From Desulfurivibrio sp044068515 (lineage in GTDB: Bacteria > Desulfobacterota > Desulfobulbia > Desulfobulbales > Desulfurivibrionaceae): 64,000 bases of DNA. The stretch covers positions 1 through 64,000 of the forward strand of contig NZ_JBIPKI010000007.1 of NCBI RefSeq assembly GCF_044068515.1. The letters run 5' to 3'. Position numbers and translations under genes: made by a program. Positions 7,935 through 16,943 of the stretch are shown here, one piece after another (the stretch's first letter is position 1; each line of letters starts with the position of its first letter). The notes below the pieces were generated by a model, which searched no databases, had not been told where the DNA came from, and was given only the letters and a program-made list of their open reading frames with translations.

Positions 7935-8446
7935 GGCGGGGGTCTCCTGTTGGCGTATGGCAGCAGGACCACAACGGCGGAAAGAAAATAAGGACGAATT
8001 TGCTTCACGGCTGAAAGCGGACGCGTCCGGCCGGGCTTAGCCGGCGGGAGAGGCGAACTGCGCAGAACAAAAGGCGGCGCTTGCCATTGCGGTCATGTGC
8101 GTTTAGTTGAAATATGTTGAATGGACCCAACCATAACCTTTTTGGCCGCAAAATGCAAATTTGACGCCCCTCCTGCTCACATATCCCATTGTAATATCGC
8201 TCTAACCTCCAGATTTTTTAATTCCCGGAGCCCATCGGGGTGCCGCCGCGCCGAAGCGGGGCCGGCGCCCGGTAATTTGTTGCAATTTTCGTTATTTCCG
8301 GCTACCTCTAGGGCGCCCGATGAGCGCCGGTTTTAGTCACCGGCCCGCTCCGTCGCCACCGAGGGGCGGCGGGCGAATTTTTCAGGGTTTGATCCCCGGC
8401 CTCGCCGGGCCGCGTATTCAATGACCGTTTTAGGGAAGATTGTCCG
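7935..8446. other. Divergent intergenic region kamA / mqnE
   Basis: About 510 bases that must hold promoters for both kamA (reverse) and mqnE (forward). The stretch 8100-8220 is AT-richer than its surroundings. I see no convincing -35/-10 pair, riboswitch or gene. Short open frames here lack ribosome sites. Confidence 0.5.
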
Positions 8447-9544
8447 ATGATGGATGTTTTGCTGGAAAAGGCCGGACTGGCCGATATCGCCGCCAAGGTC
8501 CGCAATGATGAGCGGCTCAGCGCCGCCGACGGGATCAGGCTTTATCGTTGCCCCGATTTGCTGTTGCTGGGTTACCTGGCCAATATCGTCCGGGAACGGA
8601 AAAACGGTGACCGGGCTTTTTTTATTTATAATCAGCACCTTAATTATTCCAACATCTGCACCAACCTTTGCAAGTTCTGCGCCTTCGGCAAGGAGAAGGG
8701 GGCTGACCAGGCCTATGAAATGAGCATCCCCCAGATCCGGGAGAAGATCCGGGCCCGCCTCGCCGAGCCGATCAGCGAGATTCACGTGGTGGGCGGGATT
8801 CACCCCGATCTGCCCTACTCCTACTATCTCGAGATGCTGCGGGCCATCAAGGAGGAGCGGCCGGGGGTTCATATCCAGGCTTTCACCGGGGTGGAAATAG
8901 CCCACCTGGCCGAGCTTTCCGGTCAGAATCTGGCCGCGACCCTGAAGGAGCTCAGGGCGGCCGGACTCGATTCGATCCCCGGCGGGGGAGCCGAAGTCTT
9001 CAGTCCCCGGATCCGCCAGCTCACCTGTGACAAGAAACTCTCGGGGGAAGGGTGGCTCGAGGTGGCCCGCACCGCCCACGGGCTCGGCCTGCGCAGCAAC
9101 GCCACCATGCTTTACGGCCATATCGAAACGGTGGAGGAACGGGTTGATCACCTGCTGATGTTGCGGGCGACCCAGGATCAGACCGGCGGCTTTCTCACCT
9201 TTATTCCCCTGGCCTTTCACCCCCGCAATACCGAAATGTCTCAGCTTTCCCGCACCTCGGGGGTGGAGGACTTGAAAAATATCGCCGTGGCCCGGCTGCT
9301 GCTGGACAACTTCGATCACATCAAGGCCTATTGGGTGATGATCGGGCCTAAGCTGGCCCAGGTAGCGCTCTCCTTCGGCGCCGACGACCTCGACGGCACG
9401 GTCACGGAGGAATTAATCACCAGGATGGCCGGCGGTGAGGCCGACCAGGCCATGGCCGACAGCGAGTTGATCCGCCTGATCCGCGAAGCCGGCCGGATTC
9501 CGGTTGAGCGTGATACCCTCTACGAAAAATTGCGGGTGCTGTAA
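8447..9544 (+). CDS. mqnE: Aminofutalosine synthase
   Basis: 365-residue radical SAM enzyme of the futalosine menaquinone route; it joins 3-[(1-carboxyvinyl)oxy]benzoate to the deoxyadenosyl moiety of SAM. The iron-sulfur motif CTNLCKFC gives C71, C75 and C78. MqnE-type blocks are HVVGGIHPDLPYSYYLEML, FTGVEIAHLAELSG, DSIPGGGAEVFSPRIR and LLLDNFDHIKAYWVMIGPK; the last distinguishes it from MqnC. It is the first gene of a menaquinone operon on the forward strand. Two adjacent ATG codons occur at 8447 and 8450; AGGGAAG lies about 10 bases upstream. mqnC follows after 125 bases. Confidence 0.94.
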   Translation: MMDVLLEKAGLADIAAKVRNDERLSAADGIRLYRCPDLLLLGYLANIVRERKNGDRAFFIYNQHLNYSNICTNLCKFCAFGKEKGADQAYEMSIPQIREKIRARLAEPISEIHVVGGIHPDLPYSYYLEMLRAIKEERPGVHIQAFTGVEIAHLAELSGQNLAATLKELRAAGLDSIPGGGAEVFSPRIRQLTCDKKLSGEGWLEVARTAHGLGLRSNATMLYGHIETVEERVDHLLMLRATQDQTGGFLTFIPLAFHPRNTEMSQLSRTSGVEDLKNIAVARLLLDNFDHIKAYWVMIGPKLAQVALSFGADDLDGTVTEELITRMAGGEADQAMADSELIRLIREAGRIPVERDTLYEKLRVL

Positions 9545-9669
9545 TGACGGGGCCCAGGGCCCGCGGAGCTGAGCTGGTTGTTGCTTGGGCCCCGGCCGGG
9601 GAGGGGCAGCCCGCCAAGCCTTGATTTCCTGGACCTGCCTGATGCGGCAACCATTTAAGAACTGGGAAG

Positions 9670-10725
9670 ATGAGCGTAAATCTAATAAGCGATAAGGTGC
9701 TGGCCGGCGAGCGGCTGACGGCGGCCGAATCCTTGGAGTTATTGGCCGGGGCCGATCTCATGCGCCTGGGGCTGCTGGCCGACGCGGTGCGCCGCCGCTT
9801 GCATCCCGAGCCGGTGGTCACCTATATCATCGATCGCAATATCAACTATACCGATATTTGCATTTCGGCCTGTAAATTCTGCGCCTTTTTCAAGGGACCC
9901 GATGATCCTGCCGGCTCGGTGCTTTCCCTGGCCGAACTGGGGCGGAAAATCGAGGAAACCCAGGTTCTGGGCGGCAACCAGATCCTGCTCCAGGGCGGTT
10001 TGCATCCGGACAAGCCCCTGGAGTTTTACGAGGAGATGCTGCGCTTCATCAAGGGCTACGGGGTCCATGTGCACGGGTTTTCTCCCCCCGAGATTCACCA
10101 TTTCGCCCAGCTTGCCGGTCTCTCCCCCCGGGAAGTCCTGGGCCGCCTCCAGGCCGTCGGCCTTGATTCGATGCCCGGTGGCGGGGCCGAAATCCTCTCC
10201 GACCGGGTCCGGCGGGAAATCGCCCCGCGCAAATGCAGCGCCGATGAATGGATCGCGATCATGGCCGAAGCCCATCAGTTGGGGATGCGGACCACCGCCA
10301 CGATGATGTTCGGCCATCTCGAAACCATGGCGGACCGTCTGGAGCACCTGCAGCGGGTCCGGGATCTTCAGGACCGCACCGGCGGCTTTACCGCTTTTAT
10401 TCCCTGGCCCTTCCAGCCCGACCATACCGCCCTGGCCGGGCTGGCCAAAACCACTGCCTTCGGTTATCTGAAAATGCTGGCCCTGAGCCGGATTTTTCTG
10501 GACAATGTCGCCAATATTCAGGCCTCTTGGGTCACCCAGGGACCCAAAATTGCCCAGATTTCACTCTTCTTCGGGGCCAATGATTTCGGCAGCACCATGA
10601 TCGAGGAAAACGTGGTTGCCGCCGCCGGAGTCAGCTTTCGCCTCTCGGAGGTGGAAATCCGCCGCCTGGTGGAAGGGGCGGGTTACCAGGCCCGCCGGCG
10701 CCGGATGGATTACACTCTGTATTGA
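9670..10725 (+). CDS. mqnC: Dehypoxanthine futalosine cyclase
   Basis: 351-residue radical SAM enzyme cyclising dehypoxanthine futalosine to cyclic DHFL. The motif CISACKFC gives C64, C68 and C71, preceded by YIIDRNINYTDI, a block typical of MqnC. Further support is the GGNQILLQGGLHPDKPL, HGFSPPEIHHFAQL, DSMPGGGAEILSDRVR and SIFFGANDFGST-like region (ISLFFGANDFGSTMIEENV). It is paralogous to mqnE just upstream. GGGAAG precedes the ATG. Its stop lies 17 bases before the amidohydrolase ATG. Confidence 0.95.
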   Translation: MSVNLISDKVLAGERLTAAESLELLAGADLMRLGLLADAVRRRLHPEPVVTYIIDRNINYTDICISACKFCAFFKGPDDPAGSVLSLAELGRKIEETQVLGGNQILLQGGLHPDKPLEFYEEMLRFIKGYGVHVHGFSPPEIHHFAQLAGLSPREVLGRLQAVGLDSMPGGGAEILSDRVRREIAPRKCSADEWIAIMAEAHQLGMRTTATMMFGHLETMADRLEHLQRVRDLQDRTGGFTAFIPWPFQPDHTALAGLAKTTAFGYLKMLALSRIFLDNVANIQASWVTQGPKIAQISLFFGANDFGSTMIEENVVAAAGVSFRLSEVEIRRLVEGAGYQARRRRMDYTLY

Positions 10726-10742
10726 CTGCTGCGAGGTCAGCA

Positions 10743-11966
10743 ATGAACGAAACGAGACGTTTTTACCGGGCCCCGGTGGTATTGCCGGTCGCCGGACCGC
10801 CCCTGCGGGACGGGGCGGTTCTGACTGAAAACGGCCGGGTTCGGGCGGTGGGGCCATACCAGGAGATTAAAAAGCTGACCGCGGGCCTGACTCTCACCAG
10901 CGAGGTCGATTATGACGGTCATGTCCTGGTGCCGGCCCTGGTTAATGCCCATTGTCACCTGGAATTGTCCCACCTGGCCTTTTTGAGCCGGGACTATCGG
11001 CCCCAACCGGGGGATATCACCGGCTGGATCCGGCGCCTGCTGGCGGCCCGGGAGGAATGCGACCCCGGCGGCCCGGAGACGGGTTTGCTGGCCCTGGCCC
11101 GGCTTTACGCCGGGGGCTGCCGGTCGGTGATTGATATCGGCAATGATCCGGCCAGCCGGAATCTAGGGGCCGATTTCAAAACGGCTGTTTTTTTTAACCT
11201 GGAGTTGCTGGGCCTTGCCGGTGCCGCCGAGGAGCAGGCCCTGGCCCGCTTGACCGCCCAGGATGACGATCTATGTTGTACCGGTCATGCGCCATATTCC
11301 ACCGGCCCCCGGCTGCTGCAGGCCCTGAAAAAAAGGGCCCGGGCCGGCAATTGCCTTTTTCCGCTCCACGTGGCCGAGTCGGCCGCCGAGGAGGAGTTTC
11401 TCGCCACCGGCTCCGGCCCGTTGCGTGATTTTCTCGCTGAACGGGGCCTGGATCTAGCTGCTTTCCCGCCACCGGGTTGCAGCCCCGTGGCCTGGCTCGA
11501 TTCTTTGGGTCTGCTGGACGAGCAGACCCTTTGCGTCCATGCGGTGCGGGTTGATGAGGATGATGTGGCCCGGCTGGCCGCCCGCCGGGCCGGGGTCTGC
11601 CTCTGTCCCGGTTCCAATCGCCACCTGGGGGTGGGTAAGGCCCCGCTGGCGACCATGTTGCGCCATGGCATAACGCCGGCCCTGGGCACCGACAGCCTGG
11701 CCGGCAACCCGGATTTTTCCCTCTGGCAGGAAATGAAACTGCTGCGTGAAGATCATCCCGAGGTCCCGCCGGCCACGGTGCTGGCCATGGCTAGCCAGGC
11801 CGGAGCGCGGTTGCTGGGCCGGGAAGGGGAGAGCGGGGTTATCGCGCCGGGGGTGGAGGCGGCCCTCCCGGCGGTGGTTTGCCCGGCCGCGGCCGGAGGA
11901 GTCGATGCGGCCTTGGAATATCTCACCACGGCGGGCAAGGATATCCGCCTGGAATGGACAGAGTAG
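10743..11966 (+). CDS. mqnX: Amidohydrolase, probable aminofutalosine deaminase
   Basis: 407-residue metal-dependent amidohydrolase of the TRZ/ATZ group. Metal ligands: the HxH motif in VNAHCHLELSH, the His in PLHVAES, the His in LCVHAV, and the Asp in LGTDSLAGNPD. The start at 10743 is chosen because GAGGT lies upstream and the frame fits the usual beta-sandwich beginning (FYRAPVVLPVAGPPLRDGAV). In Deinococcus/Thermus-type pathways MqnX deaminates aminofutalosine to futalosine, and its position between mqnC and mqnA argues for that role. This predicts a futalosine hydrolase (MqnB) elsewhere. Alternative: another aminohydrolase (S-adenosylhomocysteine deaminase type) caught in the operon, less likely. 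Confidence 0.82.
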   Translation: MNETRRFYRAPVVLPVAGPPLRDGAVLTENGRVRAVGPYQEIKKLTAGLTLTSEVDYDGHVLVPALVNAHCHLELSHLAFLSRDYRPQPGDITGWIRRLLAAREECDPGGPETGLLALARLYAGGCRSVIDIGNDPASRNLGADFKTAVFFNLELLGLAGAAEEQALARLTAQDDDLCCTGHAPYSTGPRLLQALKKRARAGNCLFPLHVAESAAEEEFLATGSGPLRDFLAERGLDLAAFPPPGCSPVAWLDSLGLLDEQTLCVHAVRVDEDDVARLAARRAGVCLCPGSNRHLGVGKAPLATMLRHGITPALGTDSLAGNPDFSLWQEMKLLREDHPEVPPATVLAMASQAGARLLGREGESGVIAPGVEAALPAVVCPAAAGGVDAALEYLTTAGKDIRLEWTE

Positions 11967-11971
11967 AAGCG

Positions 11972-12838
11972 ATGAAAAGTTCAACTGGCCAGCGGCCCGC
12001 CCCGGCCCGGATTGGCATGGTATGCTTTCTCAATACCGCCCCGGTCTGTCAAACCTGGAAGCAGACGGTCAGGGAACCGGCCTGGCGGGTAACCGAAGCG
12101 CCCCCGACCGACCTCAACCGGCTGCTCCACCGGGGCGAACTGGATCTGGCCCTGGTGTCGTCCCACGAATACGCTCTCCATCCTGAAAGCTACCGGATTA
12201 TGGCGGACCTGGCTATTGCCGCCACCGGGGCGGTGGGCAGCGTTTTTCTCTTTTCCCGCTATCCCCTGGCCGAACTGGGTGACCGCCTGGTGCTGCTGAG
12301 CTCGCGCTCCCAGACCTCGGTGAGCTTGACCAAAATAATCATTGAGGACTTCGAGCAGGTGTACCCGCGCTACGAAATCGGCGAGGAGCAGCGGGGCGAC
12401 TGGGCCGCGGTACTGGCCATCGGTGATGAGGCCCTGCGCTGGGCCGCCGCCGGAGAATACCCCTATCAGTTCGATCTGGCCGAAATCTGGCATCAGCAGA
12501 CCGGCTTGCCCTTTGTTTTCGCCCTCTGGGCGGTGCGGGAGGATTTTTACCGGGCCTGGCCGGAAACCCTGGCCGCCATTCATCGGGAACTGAAGCGGTG
12601 CCTGCGGGAAGGCCTGGCCGACTTGGAGGGAATTTGCCGGGTTGCCGCTCCCCGGATTCCGATGTCGGAGGAGGCCTGCCGGCGCTATCTGGCCGGGATG
12701 CAATATGACCTTGATCCCCGCCAGCAGGCGGGCTTGGTCCGGTTTTTTGAGCTGCTCATCAAGCGGGGCGAAGTCCCGGCGGCAGCCCTGCCTCTGAAAA
12801 TAATTAATGACAAGGACCCCGCCAGCGACTTAACCTGA
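11972..12838 (+). CDS. mqnA: Chorismate dehydratase
   Basis: 288-residue enzyme with a periplasmic-binding-protein-like fold that dehydrates chorismate to 3-[(1-carboxyvinyl)oxy]benzoate, the first futalosine step. Landmarks are RIGMVCFLNTAPV near the start, LHRGELDLALVSSHEYA, VLLSSRSQTSVSL, AVLAIGDEALRWA and LAEIWHQQTGLPFVFALWAVR. The ATG at 11972 follows a purine-rich AGAAGC; an alternative ATG at 11954 would overlap the mqnX end by 13 bases. No signal peptide, so cytosolic. Confidence 0.93.
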   Translation: MKSSTGQRPAPARIGMVCFLNTAPVCQTWKQTVREPAWRVTEAPPTDLNRLLHRGELDLALVSSHEYALHPESYRIMADLAIAATGAVGSVFLFSRYPLAELGDRLVLLSSRSQTSVSLTKIIIEDFEQVYPRYEIGEEQRGDWAAVLAIGDEALRWAAAGEYPYQFDLAEIWHQQTGLPFVFALWAVREDFYRAWPETLAAIHRELKRCLREGLADLEGICRVAAPRIPMSEEACRRYLAGMQYDLDPRQQAGLVRFFELLIKRGEVPAAALPLKIINDKDPASDLT

Positions 12839-12897
12839 GCCCCCCCCGGCTCAGATAGCAAGACCGCTGACCCGGAGTTGAGGGAAGCCGCAGGCTG

Positions 12898-13629
12898 GTG
12901 GAGCCGGTCGGCGCTAAACTTATGAATAATCCTGAAGAAAAAAAGAAATTCGTTAAAAGCAAGTTCTCGGCCATCAGCAATCGCTATGACCTGCTCAATT
13001 CAGTGCTGAGTTTCCAGGTCGACCGTTACTGGCGCTGGGTGGTGGCCCGCCAGCTGCGGGAGTTTCCCGCCGGGACGGTCCTTGATCTTTGTGCCGGCAC
13101 CTTGCCCCTGGCCTTGGAGTTGGCCCGCCAGGCCCCGGAGCGTACCATCCTGGCGGTGGATTTTTGCGAGGATATGCTCAAGGCCGGCCTGGCCGGGATC
13201 GGTGCTGATCGCCGGCGGCCCCGGATTTTGCCGGTCTGCGGGGACGGGGAGCAGATCCCGGCCCGCGACGCCAGTGTCTGGGGAGTGACCGTGGCCTTTG
13301 GCGTTCGCAACCTGGCCCGGACCGAGCAGGGGTTGCGGGAAATGCAGCGCGTACTCAAGTCCGGCGGCAAGCTGTTGATCCTGGAATTTTCCCGTCCCCG
13401 CAACCCGTTGGTCAAGCCGTTGTACAATTTTTATCTCAACCGGATCCTGCCCCGGATTGCCGGAGTGGTTTCCGGTGACCAGGACGCCTATGAGTACCTG
13501 GCTTCCTCCATCGCCGCCTTTTACGAGCCGGAGGAGCTGGCCGGCATGATGCGGGCCGCCGGCTTCGCCAAGGTTTCTTTCCGATCCCTGACTTTCGGGA
13601 TAGTTACGGTTTATGTCGGGGTAAAATAA
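12898..13629 (+). CDS. menG: Demethylmenaquinone methyltransferase (UbiE/MenG family)
   Basis: About 243-residue class I SAM methyltransferase making the final C-methylation of demethylmenaquinone. Family motifs: KFSAISNRYDLLNSVLSF, VLDLCAGTLPLALEL (SAM site, variant of DxAxGTG), VAFGVRNL, LKSGGKLLILEFSRP, and C-terminal FRSLTFGIVTVYVGVK. The GTG at 12898 is preferred because AGGGAAG lies 10 bases upstream; the ATG at 12922 has no ribosome site but would give a more usual N-terminus. Its stop overlaps the ubiX start (TAATG). Sitting in the mqn operon, the substrate is menaquinone rather than ubiquinone. Confidence 0.94.
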   Translation: MEPVGAKLMNNPEEKKKFVKSKFSAISNRYDLLNSVLSFQVDRYWRWVVARQLREFPAGTVLDLCAGTLPLALELARQAPERTILAVDFCEDMLKAGLAGIGADRRRPRILPVCGDGEQIPARDASVWGVTVAFGVRNLARTEQGLREMQRVLKSGGKLLILEFSRPRNPLVKPLYNFYLNRILPRIAGVVSGDQDAYEYLASSIAAFYEPEELAGMMRAAGFAKVSFRSLTFGIVTVYVGVK

Positions 13630-14186
13630 TGCCAAGAATCATTCTGGGGATTACCGGGGCCAGCGGTTCGCTTTACGCGCTGGAGTTTCTCAAGCTGATG
13701 GGGGAACTGGGGGTCGAAGTGCATCTGGTGCTTTCCGAGGCCGGCCAGCAGGTGATGGAACTGGAGCTGGGGCTAGGGGCGGATCAGCTTGCCCCGCTGG
13801 TGGCCCGGCGTTATGATATCCGGGATTTTGCCGCCCCTTTTTCCAGCGGCAGTGCTGTTTTTGCCGGAATGGCGATCTTGCCCTGCAGCATGGGCACCCT
13901 GGCGGCGGTGGCCGGCGGTTTGAGCAACAACCTGATCCAGCGGGCCGCCGATGTCACCCTCAAGGAGCGGCGCCCCTTGGTTCTGGCGGTGCGGGAGACC
14001 CCGCTCAACCGGACCCATATAAGCAATATGCTCAAAGTGCATGAGGCCGGCGGGATCATCTGTCCGGCCATGCCGGGTTTTTACCATGGGCCCCGCAGCC
14101 TCGAGGATCTGGCCCGGGCCTTTGCCGGCCGGGTGGCCGAGCAGCTGGGCTTGAATGTGCCCGACCTGCCGCGCTGGCCGGGGTAA
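13629..14186 (+). CDS. ubiX: Flavin prenyltransferase UbiX
   Basis: 185-residue flavoprotein producing prenylated FMN, the cofactor of UbiD-family decarboxylases. Motifs are ITGASGSLYALEFL, LPCSMGTLAAVAGGLSNNLIQRAADV, LVLAVRETPLNRTHISNM and PAMPGFYHGPRSLEDLARAFAGRV. The start overlaps the menG stop by one base, so the two are coupled. In the futalosine route a UbiD-type enzyme removes the ring carboxylate after prenylation; that partner is not in the window. Confidence 0.95.
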   Translation: MPRIILGITGASGSLYALEFLKLMGELGVEVHLVLSEAGQQVMELELGLGADQLAPLVARRYDIRDFAAPFSSGSAVFAGMAILPCSMGTLAAVAGGLSNNLIQRAADVTLKERRPLVLAVRETPLNRTHISNMLKVHEAGGIICPAMPGFYHGPRSLEDLARAFAGRVAEQLGLNVPDLPRWPG

Positions 14187-14316
14187 ATCTTCTCCTGGCC
14201 AGGTGGCGGCCTGGTCCCTGGTCCGCCGGAACTGCGCAACGGTTTTGCTGGCGCTGAGCGGACCGGCCTCCGGCCCCGGCCGGGATTCACCTGACGATGG
14301 GAGCTTAACCAAAGGC

Positions 14317-15183
14317 ATGATGGCGATCTGGGAAAAAATCAGAATTCTCCTGGAGATGATCAAGTTCGAACACAGCGTGTTCGCCCTGCCTTTCGCCCTG
14401 ACGGGGGCCCTGTTGGCGGAACGGGGGCTGCCGGGCGGGCTGGTGCTGTTCTGGTTGGTCATGGCCATGGTCTGGGCCCGCACCGCCGCCATGGGCTTCA
14501 ACCGGATCGTCGACCGCAAATTTGACGCCGCCAATCCCCGCACCGCCGATCGGGCCATTCCCGCCGGTACCGTCAAGCTCTGGGAGGCTTGGGCCCTGGT
14601 GTTGGTTGCCTCGGGCCTCTTCTTCCTTTCCTGTGCCATGCTCAACCCCCTGGCCCTGCTGATTTCCCCGCTGGCCCTGGCCCTGACCTTTCTTTATTCG
14701 TTGACCAAGCGTTTCACCTGGCTCTGCCATGTGGTTCTGGGCGTGGCCCTGGCCGTCTCTCCCTTGGGGGGGTGGGTGGCGGTGGCGGGAACCCTGACCG
14801 GATTTCCCTGGGTGCTTTCCCTGGGGGTGCTGTTCTGGGTGGCCGGATTCGATACCGTTTACGCCTGCCTGGATACCGAGTTTGATCGCTCAGCCGGGCT
14901 CTTTTCCCTGCCGGCCCGTTTTGGTCCCCGCCTGGCCTTTCGGCTGGCGGTTTTTTTTCATGTCCTGGCCTTTCTCTGCTTTGTCATCACCGGCCTGGTG
15001 ATGGGCCTGCACTTTATTTTCGCCGTCGGGCTGCTGATTGCCGCCGGGGCCCTGTTCTACCAGCACCTGGCGGTCAGTCCCGGTGATCTTACCCGGATCA
15101 GGCTCTCCTTTTTCACCTTGAACGGCTTGATCAGCCTGGTGATGTTTGCTGCCACCTGGCTGGCCCTGGCCATCGGCAGTTAA
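14317..15183 (+). CDS. mqnP: UbiA-family prenyltransferase of the menaquinone pathway
   Basis: 288-residue integral membrane prenyltransferase with about eight hydrophobic segments. The first Asp-rich motif is in FNRIVDRKFDAANPRT, which reads NxxxDxxxD; the second is in YACLDTEFDRSAGLFSLP. The N-terminus WEKIRILLEMIKFEHSVFALPF is typical of the MqnP/UbiA group acting on 1,4-dihydroxy-6-naphthoate. ATG at 14317 is used; a second ATG follows directly and GGGAG lies about 13 bases upstream. It is the last gene of the operon. Confidence 0.88.
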   Translation: MMAIWEKIRILLEMIKFEHSVFALPFALTGALLAERGLPGGLVLFWLVMAMVWARTAAMGFNRIVDRKFDAANPRTADRAIPAGTVKLWEAWALVLVASGLFFLSCAMLNPLALLISPLALALTFLYSLTKRFTWLCHVVLGVALAVSPLGGWVAVAGTLTGFPWVLSLGVLFWVAGFDTVYACLDTEFDRSAGLFSLPARFGPRLAFRLAVFFHVLAFLCFVITGLVMGLHFIFAVGLLIAAGALFYQHLAVSPGDLTRIRLSFFTLNGLISLVMFAATWLALAIGS

Positions 15184-15192
15184 AGGGTTACG

Positions 15193-15220
15193 GCAAGGTA
15201 CGGCCCTTTGGCCGCCTTGC
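15193..15220. other. Hairpin between convergent mqnP and MEMO-like genes
   Basis: GCAAGG-TA-CGGCC pairs with GGCCG-CCTTGC around a CTTT loop, with a TA bulge. There is no T-tract, so termination here would have to be Rho-assisted, if it happens. Confidence 0.4.
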
Positions 15221-15318
15221 GGCGATCCCGGCAGTAATCAGGTCCCAGAGACAAGCTGGTCGCAAGGGGGAAGAAGACGAAGCTTTCGGGCAGCGGAGGC
15301 TCGAGAACTTGCCGCGCC

Positions 15319-16122
15319 TCAGGAAATGATAAAGCCGGCGTAGCCCACCACCTGGTCGAGGTCGCCGCTGGTTTCGCCGGAATCGGTGTAGCGGACCAGT
15401 TCGGCCCGGGTGGCTCCCGCCTCCAGGGCGGCGACCAGGGTGATCACGGTGGGGATGACCCCGCACATGCTGATGCGGTTGGCGGCCACGGTTTGGTAGA
15501 GACCTTCCGGGTCCAGGGCCAGCACCCTCTCGATGGCCAGTTGGTCCTTGGCGCTGGCCCTGGCCCGGCTTTCGTAATGACTCATATCGGTGCTGGCCGC
15601 CAGCATTACCGGGCGGGGAAAGTTCCTGCCGGCGGCGGCCAGGCCGAGGCCGATCAGGCGGCAGACCGGGTAATCCAGCCGGGCCAGGCAGAGCGGAACA
15701 ATGGTCAAGCGGGGCTGACGGTACTGGAGGAAGGGGACCAGAACTTCCAGGGAATGTTCGGCCAGATGGGCCCGGCTGTCGTCTTGAACCTCCGGGCAGT
15801 GGCGCAGAATTTCTGCAGCCAGCTCGGCGTTGATTTCCACATCTCCCCCGGGCATGCGCCAGGTTCCAGCGGCCATCAGGGCGGCCGGCGCCCCCAGGCC
15901 GTGGTGGTTGGGACCCAGGACGATCAGGTCTTCCGGCACCTCCACCCGGGCCACGGTTTCCCCGGCAACCCTCCCCGAATAGACATAACCGGCATGGGGC
16001 ATGATTACCGCCCGGGCCGGCCGGGCCGCAACCCCGGCCGGCACCAGTTGGGCCAGCAGCCGCTGGAGCGAACGGGCATCGCCGGGATAAAACTGATGGG
16101 CCACGGCCGGTGTTCTGATCAT
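15319..16122 (-). CDS. amrB: AmmeMemoRadiSam system protein B (MEMO1 family)
   Basis: 267-residue MEMO-like protein related to the LigB dioxygenase fold. Landmarks are HQFYPGDARSLQRLL, RAVIMPHAGYVYSG, LIVLGPNHHGLGA, DSRAHLAEHSLEVLVPFLQY and AASTDMSHY, which carry the family's conserved metal-site-like His/Cys positions. The ATG at 16122 is chosen for the AGGAGGGG just upstream. In many genomes it is found with an AMMECR1 protein and a radical SAM protein; neither is adjacent here. Function not established. Confidence 0.9.
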   Translation of the reverse strand: MIRTPAVAHQFYPGDARSLQRLLAQLVPAGVAARPARAVIMPHAGYVYSGRVAGETVARVEVPEDLIVLGPNHHGLGAPAALMAAGTWRMPGGDVEINAELAAEILRHCPEVQDDSRAHLAEHSLEVLVPFLQYRQPRLTIVPLCLARLDYPVCRLIGLGLAAAGRNFPRPVMLAASTDMSHYESRARASAKDQLAIERVLALDPEGLYQTVAANRISMCGVIPTVITLVAALEAGATRAELVRYTDSGETSGDLDQVVGYAGFIIS

Positions 16123-16559
16123 GATTCCCCTCCTGTTGTCGGGCAGCGTCAATCAGGTAACCGCTACCAAAGCTTAGCAAATCCCGGCGCAACAGTTCAA
16201 GGCTGAATCTCGGGCTCGGCGATGGGCCTGATCTTTATTTAAGCTGCGGGGCGAACCGGAAAGCCATATAATCAAAAAATCTGGCCGCGAGCGGGGTCAT
16301 GGCAGTGGCCGTTCACTCACCGGGCGCGGCCGAGTCTGCCGGGCTAAAGCGTTAGGGGAGGGGGTTTTACAGCAGCATAAAAAGCCGGCTTACTCTTCCC
16401 CGGGGAGCGACTGGCCCTTTGATGAGCTGCTCCAGCGGCAACCAGGTTGCTGCAGTTGGCCATTAACAGCTGCGCTAAAGCCTGATCAACCTGCCATCAG
16501 GTAATAAAGTCAGGAGGAAAAACCGGCACCATAAAGCAAAAATCAAAAAAGGAGCAAAG
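16123..16559. other. Intergenic region between divergent amrB and Lrp-domain genes
   Basis: About 440 bases. It holds small imperfect hairpins (for example CCTGAT...ATCAGG at about 16479-16501) but no gene, tRNA or clear promoter pair. The last 60 bases are A-rich and lead into AAGGAGC before the next start. Confidence 0.5.
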
Positions 16560-16835
16560 ATGATTACTTCAATAATCTTGATCAAGACGGAAAGAACAGC
16601 AATCAATAAAGTGGCGGAGCAACTGGCGGCCATGGATGGAATTTCCGAAGCCTATTCCGTAAGCGGGAAATATGACATTGTTGCCATTGCCAGGGTTCCC
16701 GCCAATGAAGATCTGGCCGACTTGGTGACCAACCGCCTGCTCTCCATCGACGCCATTCAGCAAACGGAAACCATGCTCGCTTTTCAGGCTTATTCCCGCC
16801 ATGATCTTGAGGCGATGTTCGCCCTGGGGATGTGA
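16560..16835 (+). CDS. Stand-alone Lrp/AsnC ligand-binding (RAM) domain protein
   Basis: 91-residue protein consisting only of the Lrp/AsnC C-terminal alpha/beta ligand-binding domain; no helix-turn-helix. Sequence blocks are ITSIILIKTERTAINKVAEQL, GISEAYSVSGKYDIVAIARV (about residues 30-48) and TETMLAFQAY. An AAGGAG lies seven bases upstream. Such proteins form oligomers that bind amino acids or modulate full-length Lrp proteins. No full-length Lrp is nearby, so the role here is open. Confidence 0.88.
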   Translation: MITSIILIKTERTAINKVAEQLAAMDGISEAYSVSGKYDIVAIARVPANEDLADLVTNRLLSIDAIQQTETMLAFQAYSRHDLEAMFALGM

Positions 16836-16910
16836 TGGCTTCCCCAGCCGGATAATGCGGTTAAGGGCAGAGCAAATCCGCGCAACCGCGCGACGGGGCG
16901 GGGCTCCAGA

Positions 16911-16941
16911 CAAAACCGGCCCAGCTTGCTGCCCGGTTTTG
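16911..16941. terminator. Probable bidirectional terminator between Lrp-domain gene and cysS
   Basis: Stem CAAAACCGG (16911-16919) with CCGGTTTTG (16933-16941), loop of 13. The outer A/T pairs give a short U-run on both strands. It lies between a forward gene and the 3' end of reverse-strand cysS. Confidence 0.55.
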
Positions 16942-16943
16942 CT

